From assembly GCA_964036295.1 (NCBI GenBank), contig OZ038470.1, positions 5,556,578-5,620,577 of the forward strand: a DNA stretch of 64,000 nucleotides. The letters run 5' to 3'. The stretch's first letter is position 1, and every line of letters begins with the position of its first letter. A model generated the notes under the pieces. That model had not been told where the DNA came from. It made no database searches and saw only the letters and a list, made by a program, of their open reading frames with translations. Source of the DNA: Plumapathes pennacea (taxonomy: Eukaryota > Cnidaria > Anthozoa > Antipatharia > Myriopathidae). This document shows, one piece after another, positions 12,801 through 21,900 of this stretch. A program made the translations under genes and the position numbers.

Positions 12801-14029
12801 TTTGAAAGCACGATTAGGCTAATCCTGGATTAGTTCTAAACTTTCATGTCATTTATATGCCGGCAAATGTGAAGGTTTCGCTCACAACAACTTCCTTTAT
12901 GCGTTTTTAAGCTGGAACAACCTTTTTAATCCATTTTCGAACAAAACTCTGCAGTTTATTGGCAGAGAGGTCGAGAGAAAGAATTTCGTTAATCCTGGAT
13001 TAGCTTAATCGGCTTTCGAAAAACCGGGCCCAGGTTATTCGGGTGAACGTCAAAAGTTGTTTGCAGTGTTTCCACGTCACCAGCTTTTTCTCTTACGACC
13101 GCTACAGCATTTGAGTCCTTATCGTCCGGCTCGCGCACGAGCTCAATTTTTTACTAGTTCAATTTTTCACGTATTACATGCTAAATTTTAGAAAACCTCT
13201 CTTAAGCGGTCAACCTCTTTTGAGCGGTCATTTGGCTCTGTCCCAAAGGTGACCGCTTAATAGAAGTTTGACTGTATACACTTGCCTTATTCAAGAAAAA
13301 CGCAAGGATGTGCCATATACGTGCATTGTATTTTTAAGAAATTTTCCACTGCAAATTCGATTATTGTACCGACAAACTCGTGTCGGATAAAGCCATGGAA
13401 ACGCTTCCAACAGCGCGAATTATTAATTGTTATGGCAACATTGATTTGCACTCGGTGCGGTTTACGATGTTTACGATGTTAAGTTGCACTCACTACAAAT
13501 TGAAGATTAATTTGCTTGCTCTCAGCCAATCAGATTGCAGAAATTGTTAGTCATATGATAACCTCGAGAACCATCAAGGAGCCAAATTGTCATTGTACGA
13601 TATATCTCGCTGTTATTTATTCTCTGGTCAGGTCACGAAGTCTTCGGCCCAAATTGGATTCATAAAGTTCGTTCTGATTCCACTGTTTGCTGCACTGGGT
13701 GAACTCTTTCCAGTCTTGGAGGTAAGTTGAAGTTTCCACCGCAAAATAGAACTTATTCCTTTTATTGCTGCCGGTGTTGGATGGTCAAATTGATTTTCAA
13801 CGGCCCCACAGCTACAACATACAAAATAAAGCAACGATACGACATACAAAATGAAACAAAGATACGACATACAAAATTTTCGACATAAAAATGATTTTTT
13901 TTTTTTCCTCAGGAACCTCTCATCGAGCCTGTCCGGAAAGCGCTGGATTACTACACAGAGATGGGCAAGACAATGGAAGAAGAACTCAAAAAGAAAGAAA
14001 GGAAAAGCTCCCGCCAGGAGACTGAGTAA
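97..14029 (+). CDS. PDE9A: High-affinity cGMP 3',5'-phosphodiesterase 9A-like
   Basis: Hydrolyses cGMP to GMP in the cytosol (family knowledge). Exons read: 97-190, 424-570, 3127-3229, 3775-3821, 4263-4364, 6328-6409, 6976-7071, 7927-8049, 8745-8837, 10696-10763, 11251-11356, 11573-11677, 12104-12160, 13632-13721, 13913-14029 (TAA). All have AG/GT borders. The first ATG after an in-frame stop at 58-60 is used. Exons 1-2 match the PDE9 N-terminal region (VIYFSV, then [10 protein letters not shown]). The catalytic domain shows [72 protein letters not shown] and [12 protein letters not shown], which carry the metal-binding His/Asp set and are much closer to PDE9 than to other PDE families. About 477 codons are visible. 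The phase break between exons 2 and 3 (phase 1 into a one-base leading remainder) shows that at least one exon of length 1 mod 3 is missing from this model. Introns carry many inverted-repeat elements. Confidence 0.93.
1557..1576. repeat. Poly-G homopolymer run
   Basis: Twenty consecutive G residues lie inside PDE9A intron 2. Such a run is polymorphic and error-prone in sequencing. Confidence 0.95.
1790..2440 (-). pseudogene. Decayed coding fragments, minus strand, in PDE9A intron 2
   Basis: Two stretches on the minus strand look like coding sequence rather than chance. At 2440-2300 an ATG opens a 46-codon frame ([20 protein letters not shown], later [17 protein letters not shown]). After its stop a neighbouring frame continues about 36 codons with a His/Cys-rich segment and ends in LENLIKPK. 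At 2024-1790 a second frame contains [14 protein letters not shown] and [18 protein letters not shown]. Stops and frame shifts separate the pieces, so this is more likely a broken transposon or retrocopy than an active gene. I do not recognise the family. It lies antisense in the intron where a PDE9A exon is missing, but does not resemble PDE9A. Confidence 0.35.
3232..3740. repeat. 500-bp polypyrimidine tract
   Basis: Nearly pure C/T with scattered A, built from degenerate CCCATTnTCCC-type words. It starts two bases after the exon-3 splice donor and ends just before the exon-4 acceptor region. Long open frames on both strands here are low-complexity artefacts. Pyrimidine mirror tracts of this kind can form triplex (H-) DNA. 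Confidence 0.9.
3855..4120. mobile_element. MITE-like element, GAGACTCTCTCAC family, copy 1
   Basis: Closely related to 55133-55401 but in the opposite orientation. Shared words include the end GGTGAGAGAGTCTCTTTAA, the CCCAGTGACTGAC region (here reversed) and an inner block around CGACAGTCAGATCGATC. The 5' end of this copy is worn. It lies in PDE9A intron 4. Confidence 0.75.
5681..6133. mobile_element. MITE-like element with G-rich terminal inverted repeats
   Basis: The left end reads AATTACCCAAG followed by a G run, then TGGGACTCCCATGTAAAAAAG. The right end reads CTTTTTATGTGGGAGTCC, a C run, a (CA)n microsatellite, and CTCGGGGGTAATT, i.e. an inverted copy of the left. Inside, AGGGGTCAAAATAT-type words recur three times. 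It lies in PDE9A intron 5. Confidence 0.7.
6863..6899. repeat. (AAC)n microsatellite
   Basis: About eleven AAC/ACA trinucleotides following an A run, 76 bp upstream of PDE9A exon 7. Confidence 0.9.
7753..7832. mobile_element. Short remnant of the AACCTCTnTTAAGCGG repeat
   Basis: Begins AACCTCTATAAAGCGGACAC and ends with the inverted GTGTCCGCTTAATACAG followed by a TIR-like GAGTTTACAGT. It has the same terminal words as the larger element at 12237-13275, so it is probably a deleted member of that family. Confidence 0.6.
8112..8345. mobile_element. Foldback MITE, near-perfect 234-bp palindrome
   Basis: Left arm starts AGGCCATTTCACACTGGACG and the right arm ends with its reverse complement. 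The arms match almost without error for about 110 bp each and meet at a very short centre near 8225-8240. GC-rich CGCGTCGCGAC blocks lie within each arm. It is in PDE9A intron 8, 62 bp after the donor of the exon carrying [10 protein letters not shown]. Confidence 0.88.
9294..9432. repeat. Inverted repeat in PDE9A intron 9
   Basis: Left arm CATGGAAAGTGCTTTGTACA with TTTTTATTCACTCGTTG. The right arm is CACGAG/TGAATAAAAACCGTACG ending GCACTTTCCATG. The centre holds ACTCGCTCGCAAAGCCTCGC. Similar CTTCGCGAGTGAGTAAAATA words occur at 9045-9075, so several such units lie side by side. Confidence 0.7.
9759..9967. mobile_element. MITE, AACCCTTTCACTCCC family, copy 1
   Basis: Starts CAACCCTTTCACTCCCAAGT and ends GGGAATGAAAGGGTTAA, its inverted copy. 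The internal GAGAATTGATAGTTTAATCA and ATCATCTGAGCAAGGTATCA blocks are shared with copies at 46751, 58327 and 60829. Both flanks carry the word GCAAGCACAAGA, showing insertion within an older repeat or a long target duplication. Confidence 0.82.
10229..10463. mobile_element. Foldback MITE in PDE9A intron 9
   Basis: Left arm GTGGCACAGGGCGCGGAGGA, then TATGTAAAACCCTATATATT and CATGAAGGATACC. The right arm carries the inverted forms GGTATCCTTCATG, AATATATAGGGTTTTACATA and CGCCCTGTGGTGG. Arms are roughly 100 bp with few mismatches. Confidence 0.82.
11065..11196. repeat. Inverted repeat just upstream of PDE9A exon 11
   Basis: Left arm AAATTTCCACTGGTTTGCCG and TGGTGTGGACTC. The right arm is GAGTCCACACCACGGGCAAA then TCAGTGGAAATTT. 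It ends about 55 bp before the exon-11 acceptor. Confidence 0.7.
11475..11549. repeat. Hairpin palindrome 23 bp before a 3' splice site
   Basis: CTCGTTCCCAGGCTCTTTTC pairs with GAAAAGAGCCTGGGAACGAG around a C-rich loop, with further pairing of the outer GCAT/ATGC. The element finishes 23 bp before PDE9A exon 12 (11573). A single arm of the same sequence, TCGTTCCCAGGCTCTTTTCT, occurs near 53302. Confidence 0.85.
12237..13275. mobile_element. 1-kb MITE-like element with AACCTCTGTTAAGCGG ends
   Basis: Left end ACAGTCAAACCTCTGTTAAG followed by further TTAAGCGGTCA words. The right end has TTAAGCGGTCAACCTCTTTT and finishes CTTAATAGAAGTTTGACTGT, inverted relative to the left. It fills most of PDE9A intron 13, carries no recognisable transposase and hosts another element (12789-13034). 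Confidence 0.75.
12789..13034. mobile_element. Nested MITE, GGGCCCGGTTTTT family
   Basis: Left end CTGGGCCCGGTTTTTGAAAG, then TAATCCTGGATTAG. The right end is TAATCCTGGATTAGCTTAAT, then CTTTCGAAAAACCGGGCCCAG, the inverted copy. It is about 246 bp and lies wholly inside 12237-13275, so it is the younger insertion. Confidence 0.85.
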
Positions 14030-14656
14030 CCGGCTCATCACGTGATACCCACCTGACCCCGAGGCGCAGGCAAAGTCCCTGAAGGAAAAACCTGTCGAGA
14101 ATGAACACGCCAAGGCATGTACAACAGAAACACTAACATGATTTTGAAACGTTCGACAGCAAAAAGTATCAGATTATACCCACTAGATTTTTTTAGCAGT
14201 TGATAGCTCTTTGTTAGGTCCGTGGTTACTAACGATGTGCATGAATTTAACTGTGATTACCGCGGTAGGATTCACCCAAAGGGCTCCTATAAAGTGGCTG
14301 CACGATGTATCAGCTTATTATATAGAGATATTTATGTAACGAGTTTTCCAAGTTGGATTGTTTTGGCATGACAAGTATTTACCAGGCACACATGATCATC
14401 CAAGACGCTCGAAATACTATGGTACTATTTTTATTCCTTCATTGGTTCCCACTCATCGAGTGCTTAAGTCACACTTCACCAATGATAATATATTGTATAA
14501 TAATATAAGTACAATGAAAAGTCTTCTTGTGCCAGACCGAATACCATAAAAGTCCGTAAATAAGCTCCCCTGACAATAAGGCCCCTTGCCCACATCGTAA
14601 GCGCAAACTCCTTCCGATAATTACCTTCCCCATCTATAAGCCCATAGGCTCATGTA

Positions 14657-15022
14657 AAGCCTTGGCCAAACGGAGTGCAAGTCGACGCAAGTTCGACGTG
14701 ACAGTAAACTTGCATCGACTTGCAAAAGGGTGGCCAAACGAGACGCAAGTCAGTGCAAGCTCATGCAAGTTTTGTGAAAACGTTTTCTCTTTTCTTATTA
14801 CGGTTCTGAGTCAGAATCCGAGTCAAATGTCTCGCTTAATGAGTAGGCTTTTACTTTGGATTTCTTCGGTTTGTTTTAGGTGGAAAACTTCGCCGACTCG
14901 CATGAAAATTTGAACATGTTCAAATTCGATGCAAGTCCGTGCAAGTGGGTGGCCAAACGAAACGCAAGTCCGCCCAAGTTAGAAAACTTGCATCGACTTG
15001 CACCTCGTTTGGCCAGGGCTTA
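14657..15022. mobile_element. MITE between PDE9A and GMPS
   Basis: Left end AAGCCTTGGCCAAACGGAGT and GTAAACTTGCATCGACTTGC. The right end is AACTTGCATCGACTTGCACC, then TCGTTTGGCCAGGGCTT. Sub-repeats GTGGCCAAACGAnACGCAAG occur inside both halves. It lies in the 1.9-kb tail-to-tail interval 14030-15957, where I see no further gene. Confidence 0.82.
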
Positions 15023-15809
15023 AGGTTTAGTACCCAAATACTAATGGCCGTACCGTAAAAATGGGCCAGTTGGACGTCATCTTCTTAGTCTTGACATTAA
15101 TTCCGTATCCTTTCCCAAACTAATCAGCATTCAAATTTCTGTCCGCTTTTTATTTCTTAAAGTAAGAAAGAAACAAAATCACTTTGGCCATGACATCCCC
15201 TTCACATACTTCCCCTCCCCCCGAACGAATATAAGTTAAGAGCTTATTTACGAAATTTTACAGCACTGTATTTCGAATATATCGCTCCCACCCCCGTACT
15301 CGCATCCCTGCAAGTGCGACCGCTCCCGCTCCCGCTCCCTGTGGAAATTATTTAACTTTAACAGTTTGCATTTTATCGATTCAAGATATTATGGCCACTA
15401 ATCTGCTGTTTAGAAGATAATTGTCTTGCACAAATATATGAAAAAGATTCAACTGCAACTTCGCAAGTGCTGTGGATGTGATCGGTTTGTGAATATACCG
15501 ACCGAAAACTACTATATTACAAACGTGAACTATCGACGTTCGCAACGGTAAACGCCAAAACTGTGTGCTCTCTTGGACTTGATTGTTTCTACGAAAAATC
15601 CATTTTGACTGGTTTTCGGCAGGTCCCAGGTTCCAAGCAGTAACACATAAACACGATTTTTTAAACGATTAGATGGTACTACGTGATCCAGACGTACGCC
15701 CAAACCTGTGACGCGGCCGCACACATTCAAAGTCAACTCTTGTCGCATACTCTCTCATTCATTGTTCTGTTCGTAAACCTTCCTACGACACAACGAGACT
15801 CCATCCTCT

Positions 15810-15815
15810 TTTATT
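15810..15815 (-). other. Candidate GMPS polyadenylation signal AATAAA
   Basis: The minus strand reads AATAAA about 145 bp downstream of the GMPS stop codon, a plausible 3'-UTR length. Confidence 0.5.
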
Positions 15816-15957
15816 CCTTGGTTAGAAAGAAGGTCATACAGCACTCCATGTTTGGCAGTGTACTGCGCCCCTCTGGTTTAAGTTTGTGACCTAACCAACT
15901 AAGGCAACCAACCAATGGAAGATCAGTTCTCGTAGGCCATGTCTATGCTTTGCGACA

Positions 15958-18900
15958 TCATTCCCACTCCGTCGTCCCGGGCGGTTTGGCTGTCATGTCG
16001 TACAAGACTCGTGATATCCCTTGAACTTTCTTAATGTTAGTGACCATTTCATCTACAACCTGAGAAGCAGAGTCGGGTTTAGTTTGATGAGCGACTACAA
16101 TGTATCAAACTAATGTAGCACTGTAATATATTTGTTAGTGTTAAACTTCCAACGATTATTTTCGTACTGTTAAATGAACCTAAAGGTGTGACCGCCACTT
16201 AGTGAAAGCTAATGGTGAGTGCATCTAACAACCGTGTTGACTTCAAACTCCCTGAACTGAACTGTCATGTGAGACCTAAAGTTGACTATTCAAATGAAAG
16301 TTCTTAGTGAGTGCTTCTTCAGTTGTCTCCTGAACTGTCAAATGAAACCTAAAGGTGTGACCACTTAGTTAGTTCTCAATGAGTTCATTTTAATAGCAGT
16401 ACTTGTTCACTTATATCTCCTGAACTGTCAAATGAAACCTAAAGGTATGACCATTCGATAAGTTCTCAATAAGTCCATTTAATAACAGTACTTGTTCACT
16501 TATATCTCCTGAACTGTCAAATGAAACCTAAAGGTGTGACCACTCATTAAGTTCTCAGTAAGTACATTCTATCAGCAGTGATGTTATTGTTCAACAAAGG
16601 TCATGTTTGTCAATTTTAATTTGGACTGAGGATGGCAACATGGGGAGTAAACTCGGTATGGACTCAACACTTGCTTGCAAGTATGACACACTGTGTCAAA
16701 ACAGTGCCCTTACCTGGACAGGAATGTGTTTTCCTGGCACAGCTGGGATACCGGTCATGAAGTCATTGGTAATGAATGTCCGGATGACAACAGAACGCTG
16801 GCAGGAGGGAGGATGGTCAATGGGATCGCGATCAAAATGGATCGGGATCAAGACGATTGGCATCTGGCTGATTTTCCTGGTCACACCTATGAGCCAAAGA
16901 TATAAATTTTCGTCCACGTGGATATAAAATGTATGATAAATAAATGGTTATCCGGACGAGTTTGGTGTTGCTCAACATGAGCACACAATGTCATGGCGCT
17001 AAGCAAGTGCTCTCCTTGATGGCGAAGTAGCAAAAATGTGAAGGTGAGTGTTTATCTCACTTATAATTTTGCAAGTACAGTACATATTTTATGCTCTTTC
17101 CATTTATGGTACTCTAGTTAAATTTGGGTCATGTGACCCTTATGTTGCAAAAGGCCCATTATAGTAGATACTCTAATAGTTTGGGAACATTTTTAAGACA
17201 GCTCTTGAAAAAAAAAAGTGAACTGGGTATTTTGAACATGATAAAAGTTTGTCTGGGTGGAGTGCACGAGAAACCTATCATTGCAAGTCAAAAGTCAAAG
17301 AGTCAACAATACACAGATCAAGGGTCAGGGACAGGTTATTTTACTTAAAGGGTAATGCTTTTGGATAAGCCCAGACTAACCGTGTTCCTCAAGTGTGGAG
17401 TGTGCTATGGAGTCAGCCTGGCGGAGAGTGCACAGGGCACCAGCAGACAAGTATGTGGGGGTAATGTCCTGAACCTGGAACTTGATTTTCTTGCCAAAGG
17501 CATAACAAACTCTGTGGATAGAAGAAATGAACTCAAAAAACACACCGAGTACCTTAAAAAGAAACAGTGTTCAAATTTAACCTAAAGGTGGGACCACTCA
17601 AAGTGAAAGCTCTCAATGAGTACATTCCAATGGCATCGTTCACTTTCAACGGCACCTGAACTGTCTAATGAAACCAAAACTTGTGACCACCTTAAAGCTC
17701 TATTCACTTACACCTTAACAGTATGTTTGTTCCCTTTTAAGCCCTTATCTGTCAAATGGAACTAAGGGTGTGACCAATCAAATGAAAGCTCTCAAATTTG
17801 GACAAATGTATTATCATTTCCCTGCTCTTGACCAACCAACTGCAGAGTTTTGACTGAATTTTAATTTTTTCTGACTTAAAACATAGCAAGGAAGTCATAA
17901 ATACCTGTTAACACTGTGGCACACTTTAGGGATTACTTTTGCCAGATACATCATTGACTCCCAGTCTGGTTCTTCATTGCTGGACAGCGCAACAACGTAA
18001 CTGTACGTCCGACCATCGCCCTTGTGAAAAAATAGAGAGAGTTAGAGTGGACAAAGTGTGACTGTCACAAAACTGTGCCTTTGGGAGAAGCTGTACTCTG
18101 TCCTTATTACCTGAACACCAACTGATTTGATTGGCAGTAGAGTTGCTCCTATTTTGTATTTGGTCGTGATTTGCAATAACACCTCTCTCTCACGCTCTGT
18201 TGTGCTGCTTCTCACACGACTGAAGAGCGAATGTGGCTACAAACAAACAAACAAAATAAACATACTGAACAAACAAAAAATATATATAACAATGATTCCT
18301 AAATGAGGCTGGTAGAATGAGATGAGATTACCCTAGAGTTATCCACCTCAATCTTGATTCATCATACATTTCTGTAAATAACCCCCTTCCCAGAAGATTT
18401 CAGCATTTCCTCTATTGATTTGGTAGCCCTTTCATATTGCAATGAATTGCTTAAGTTGCTTCATAACTGAATTATTGTAAGATACACTTGTGTATGCTTT
18501 ATTGAGTCCTGTACCTTTTTGAGGGCCAAGGCATAGTCCACTATCTGTCCCAATAATATGTTGGTTTCAGCAAAGTCATTTGCCTGGTAAGGTTCCTCCC
18601 CACATATCACGCGAATAGCAAGTCCTGGACCTGCATGAGTAAATGTAAACAACAAACTACATGTAAGAAAAATGTAATACCAGCTCTTAAGAGAACTAGG
18701 TTGACTGCGTCGGTGTGGCGGAAGACAAACTGGTGTATCAACTAAGTGTTGATGAGGGTAAATGGAACGCTGTCAAAGAGACAATAGCTGACGTTTCGAG
18801 CACTAGCCCTTCATCAGAGCGAATGACGAAGGGCTAGCGCTCGAAACGTCAGCTATTGTCTCTTTGACGGCGTTCCATTACCCTCATCAACACTTAGTTG

Positions 18901-21900
18901 ATACACCAGTTTGTTTACATGTAAGAAAGACAACAAAAAACAAATATCCAAACTGGACTTGAAAAGTAATTGAAGGTTGTTTTCTTAAGCTCGCAGTGAT
19001 GGCACAACAACTTGCTCTTTAACTGGGTTACCCAGGAGGCAGTAGGATCCCCCCCATTCCATGACTTGGAATATTCATTTTAAATTTGGACTAGATCAGA
19101 CAATAAAGATTCAAGATAACCATTCATGCATTTTCACTTTAATACCTGGGAAGGGGTGACGCTGAACCAGTTCTTCTGAGAGGCCCAACTCGCGTCCAAG
19201 CATTCTCACTTCATCTTTGTGAAAGTCTTTCAACGGCTCAACAACTCGACCCTGCAGTAAAACAGAGAATTCCCAGGCAATTAAAATGTTTACATTCTAC
19301 CTGTGCATTACCAGAGTTTCTCTCATTCATCTATTTGACAACTGAGCACTGAAGTTAGGGTTGCAAATCCATATTGATAAGAAATCATTCAAACTGATAG
19401 CTACTGGCTTGTTGTAACTGCTTATAGCCAATCACAGCTAGCCTGCGCCACATCCGAACTAACTGCTCATTAGCAGAAGAATTAAACAAAGTGCTGTTAC
19501 AAAAAGTCTGCAAGATGTCTTTGATTTGACTATGTTGCAATAACGCATGTATACATTACGGAATAAACAGTGGGTGCAACCAAGGTGACTTGGGGAGAAA
19601 GGTGTCAACAACTTTTCTTCATATAAACAGGGACCTAACATGCTTCAAAACAATACTATTTGGTCTGGCGCACACCATCCTCCCTGGATTCAAACTTGCC
19701 TGTTGCCTCAGTAATCTGACCATTTCTGTGTCATTGTGGTGTGTTTTGATGGCATCCGCTTTGCCGCTGGCAAGAGATGAGGCACTTTCTATCAAGTCTG
19801 GTCTGAGAGTTCCTGTCATTGGACATAGTGGAGGTTAGAGACATATAAGCCAAAGTGGGAAAAGATGTACAGGTTGCAAGATTTACAAGAGCTTATTGTG
19901 GCTGTGCATAGGCCCGTGCAAAGGGTTCCTGAAAATGCATAAAGAGAATGAAAAATGTGTATGCAGCAAATGTCTAGGATGTGTTTGCAAGTTATTTTGG
20001 GTAGCATCATAGCCTTGCAAAAGCTGAGTTAGGAAAATGTTCAAAATGCATCAGTGCCCAAGTTCTGCAAGTCATTCATTACTCAAATATTAGAGCCGTT
20101 TTCGGATGACTGTCGAAAACCAAAACCAAAGTAATCACACAGGCCAATCACAGAGACTGAGAGAAAACAGTTCAGCGAATCAGAAGCCAAAGTAATTCGC
20201 GTTTGGTCTTGTGTTTGGTTTTACTTTCCAATCAGCAATGCCAGTACACGCCATCGCTTGCGTGAGAAGTGTTTGGTTTTGGTTTTGGTTTTGTTCCTGA
20301 TTGGTTGAGAATGCTGCCAAACTTGTGTGGACCAATCAGAAAGCGTAGCAAACGCAAAACCAAAGCAATCACACGATTACTTTCGACAGTCATCCGAAAA
20401 CAGCTCTATTGTGTAATTATTATCTCATACATTATCTCATAAAATCATATTTTGTGCATGTGTGTAACGTTGCCTTATGCCTCATCTTTTTGTATCACTG
20501 TTGTCATGATGTGTCACATGAATTCAACTGATTTTACTACATGCAGCGACATGAAAGGATGTTTCACACAGGATACAGGCACAGGGATGTATTTTACCTT
20601 GAGCCAGAAATGTGGCGTTTGGATCAAGCTTGAGTTCTTTCAGAGCTTCGTCTGCAACCTTCATGAAGGTGTCTCCAATGATCTTTCTTTTCTCTTCGGG
20701 GTGAATCGTCTGGTTCAATGTTTTGGTAAAATGTTTCTTGACGCCTGTTTGTAGATGATCTTTCTGTCCTGATATCATGGTTGAGCTGTGGTAGAACTGT
20801 AAACCTGCATTCACCACTAAATGCGTACAACGAAACAAACACATTTTTAGAACATTTGCAGTACATTGTGAGTTACAGGTCTGAAAGAAAAAGTTTGTAA
20901 AATGATGATAAGTACTAACAGTAACTCTTATTCAATTTGGTTATTGTTCTCACCTTTAAGTTTGAGTCCTAAACATTTGAGCGATTTCTCCACTTGCTGG
21001 CTTTCCCCTTTTCTCATGAAGCCATTGTCGATGTGAATAGCCACAACTTTGTCTGGACCAAGTGCCTGTCAGAAAGCAGAGCAAAGGGTCATTAAGTCTT
21101 GCTTTCTTGATTTTATAGTTTGAAATTGCAGTTGTATTTCAAATTCTGCTTATTGCAAAGTTTGATTTCATTGTCTTCCTTTTCCCCTCTCTCTCTTTGA
21201 CACAGCTCCCTGGAAGAACAAAAATTGCTAGAAGCAGACCTGTCAACTCTCACATTTTTGCCATTACACTTCCACTTTTGGGAACAAATCTCACGCTCTC
21301 ACATCAAAGACTCTGAGTTTCACACTTTTGTCTTTAATGTTGTGGATGTAAAATATATATCTATGCCAAAATACAATTACAATGTAGGAAAACAATCCAA
21401 CCTCTTGTGCCAGTTACAGTGTATCCTGGGATGGGAAGATTATTGTGAGTGAATGCCTTTCTTTTTTATTTCCTTCCTTTTTTTTCCTTTTTTTTCTTTT
21501 CCTTCCTTCTTTCTTCTTCCTTTCCTGTCTGTCTATCCTCAATTGATCAAGGAATTTGTGCCTAAAGTTTGGACAATAGATTCTAGTGTGGTAAAGTCCA
21601 TACCTTGTTTAAAAGAGCTGCACATACTGTTGAATCAACACCACCACTTACAAGGACCTGTGAAATAATGAAATGACAAAGTGATTATAAGAAAAAGGTT
21701 TCTTTAGAGTCAAGTAAAGAGTTTCCGTCAGATGATGGTAAGTACTTCATGACCGTGTTTCTAGCCTGTATTCAGGAAACTCTAGTTTACACACTTGTTT
21801 ACTTTGTCTACTAATGTGCAAGCAACCTACCAAAACTTGCATCTTGCCAACTTTGTCCTGAATTTGTTTGATGCATGTATTCATTCTGCTATCTAAAACA

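Noticed and set aside
13628..14113. 161-codon minus-strand frame
   Set aside because: Antisense to the last two PDE9A exons, whose plus-strand frame matches the family exactly.
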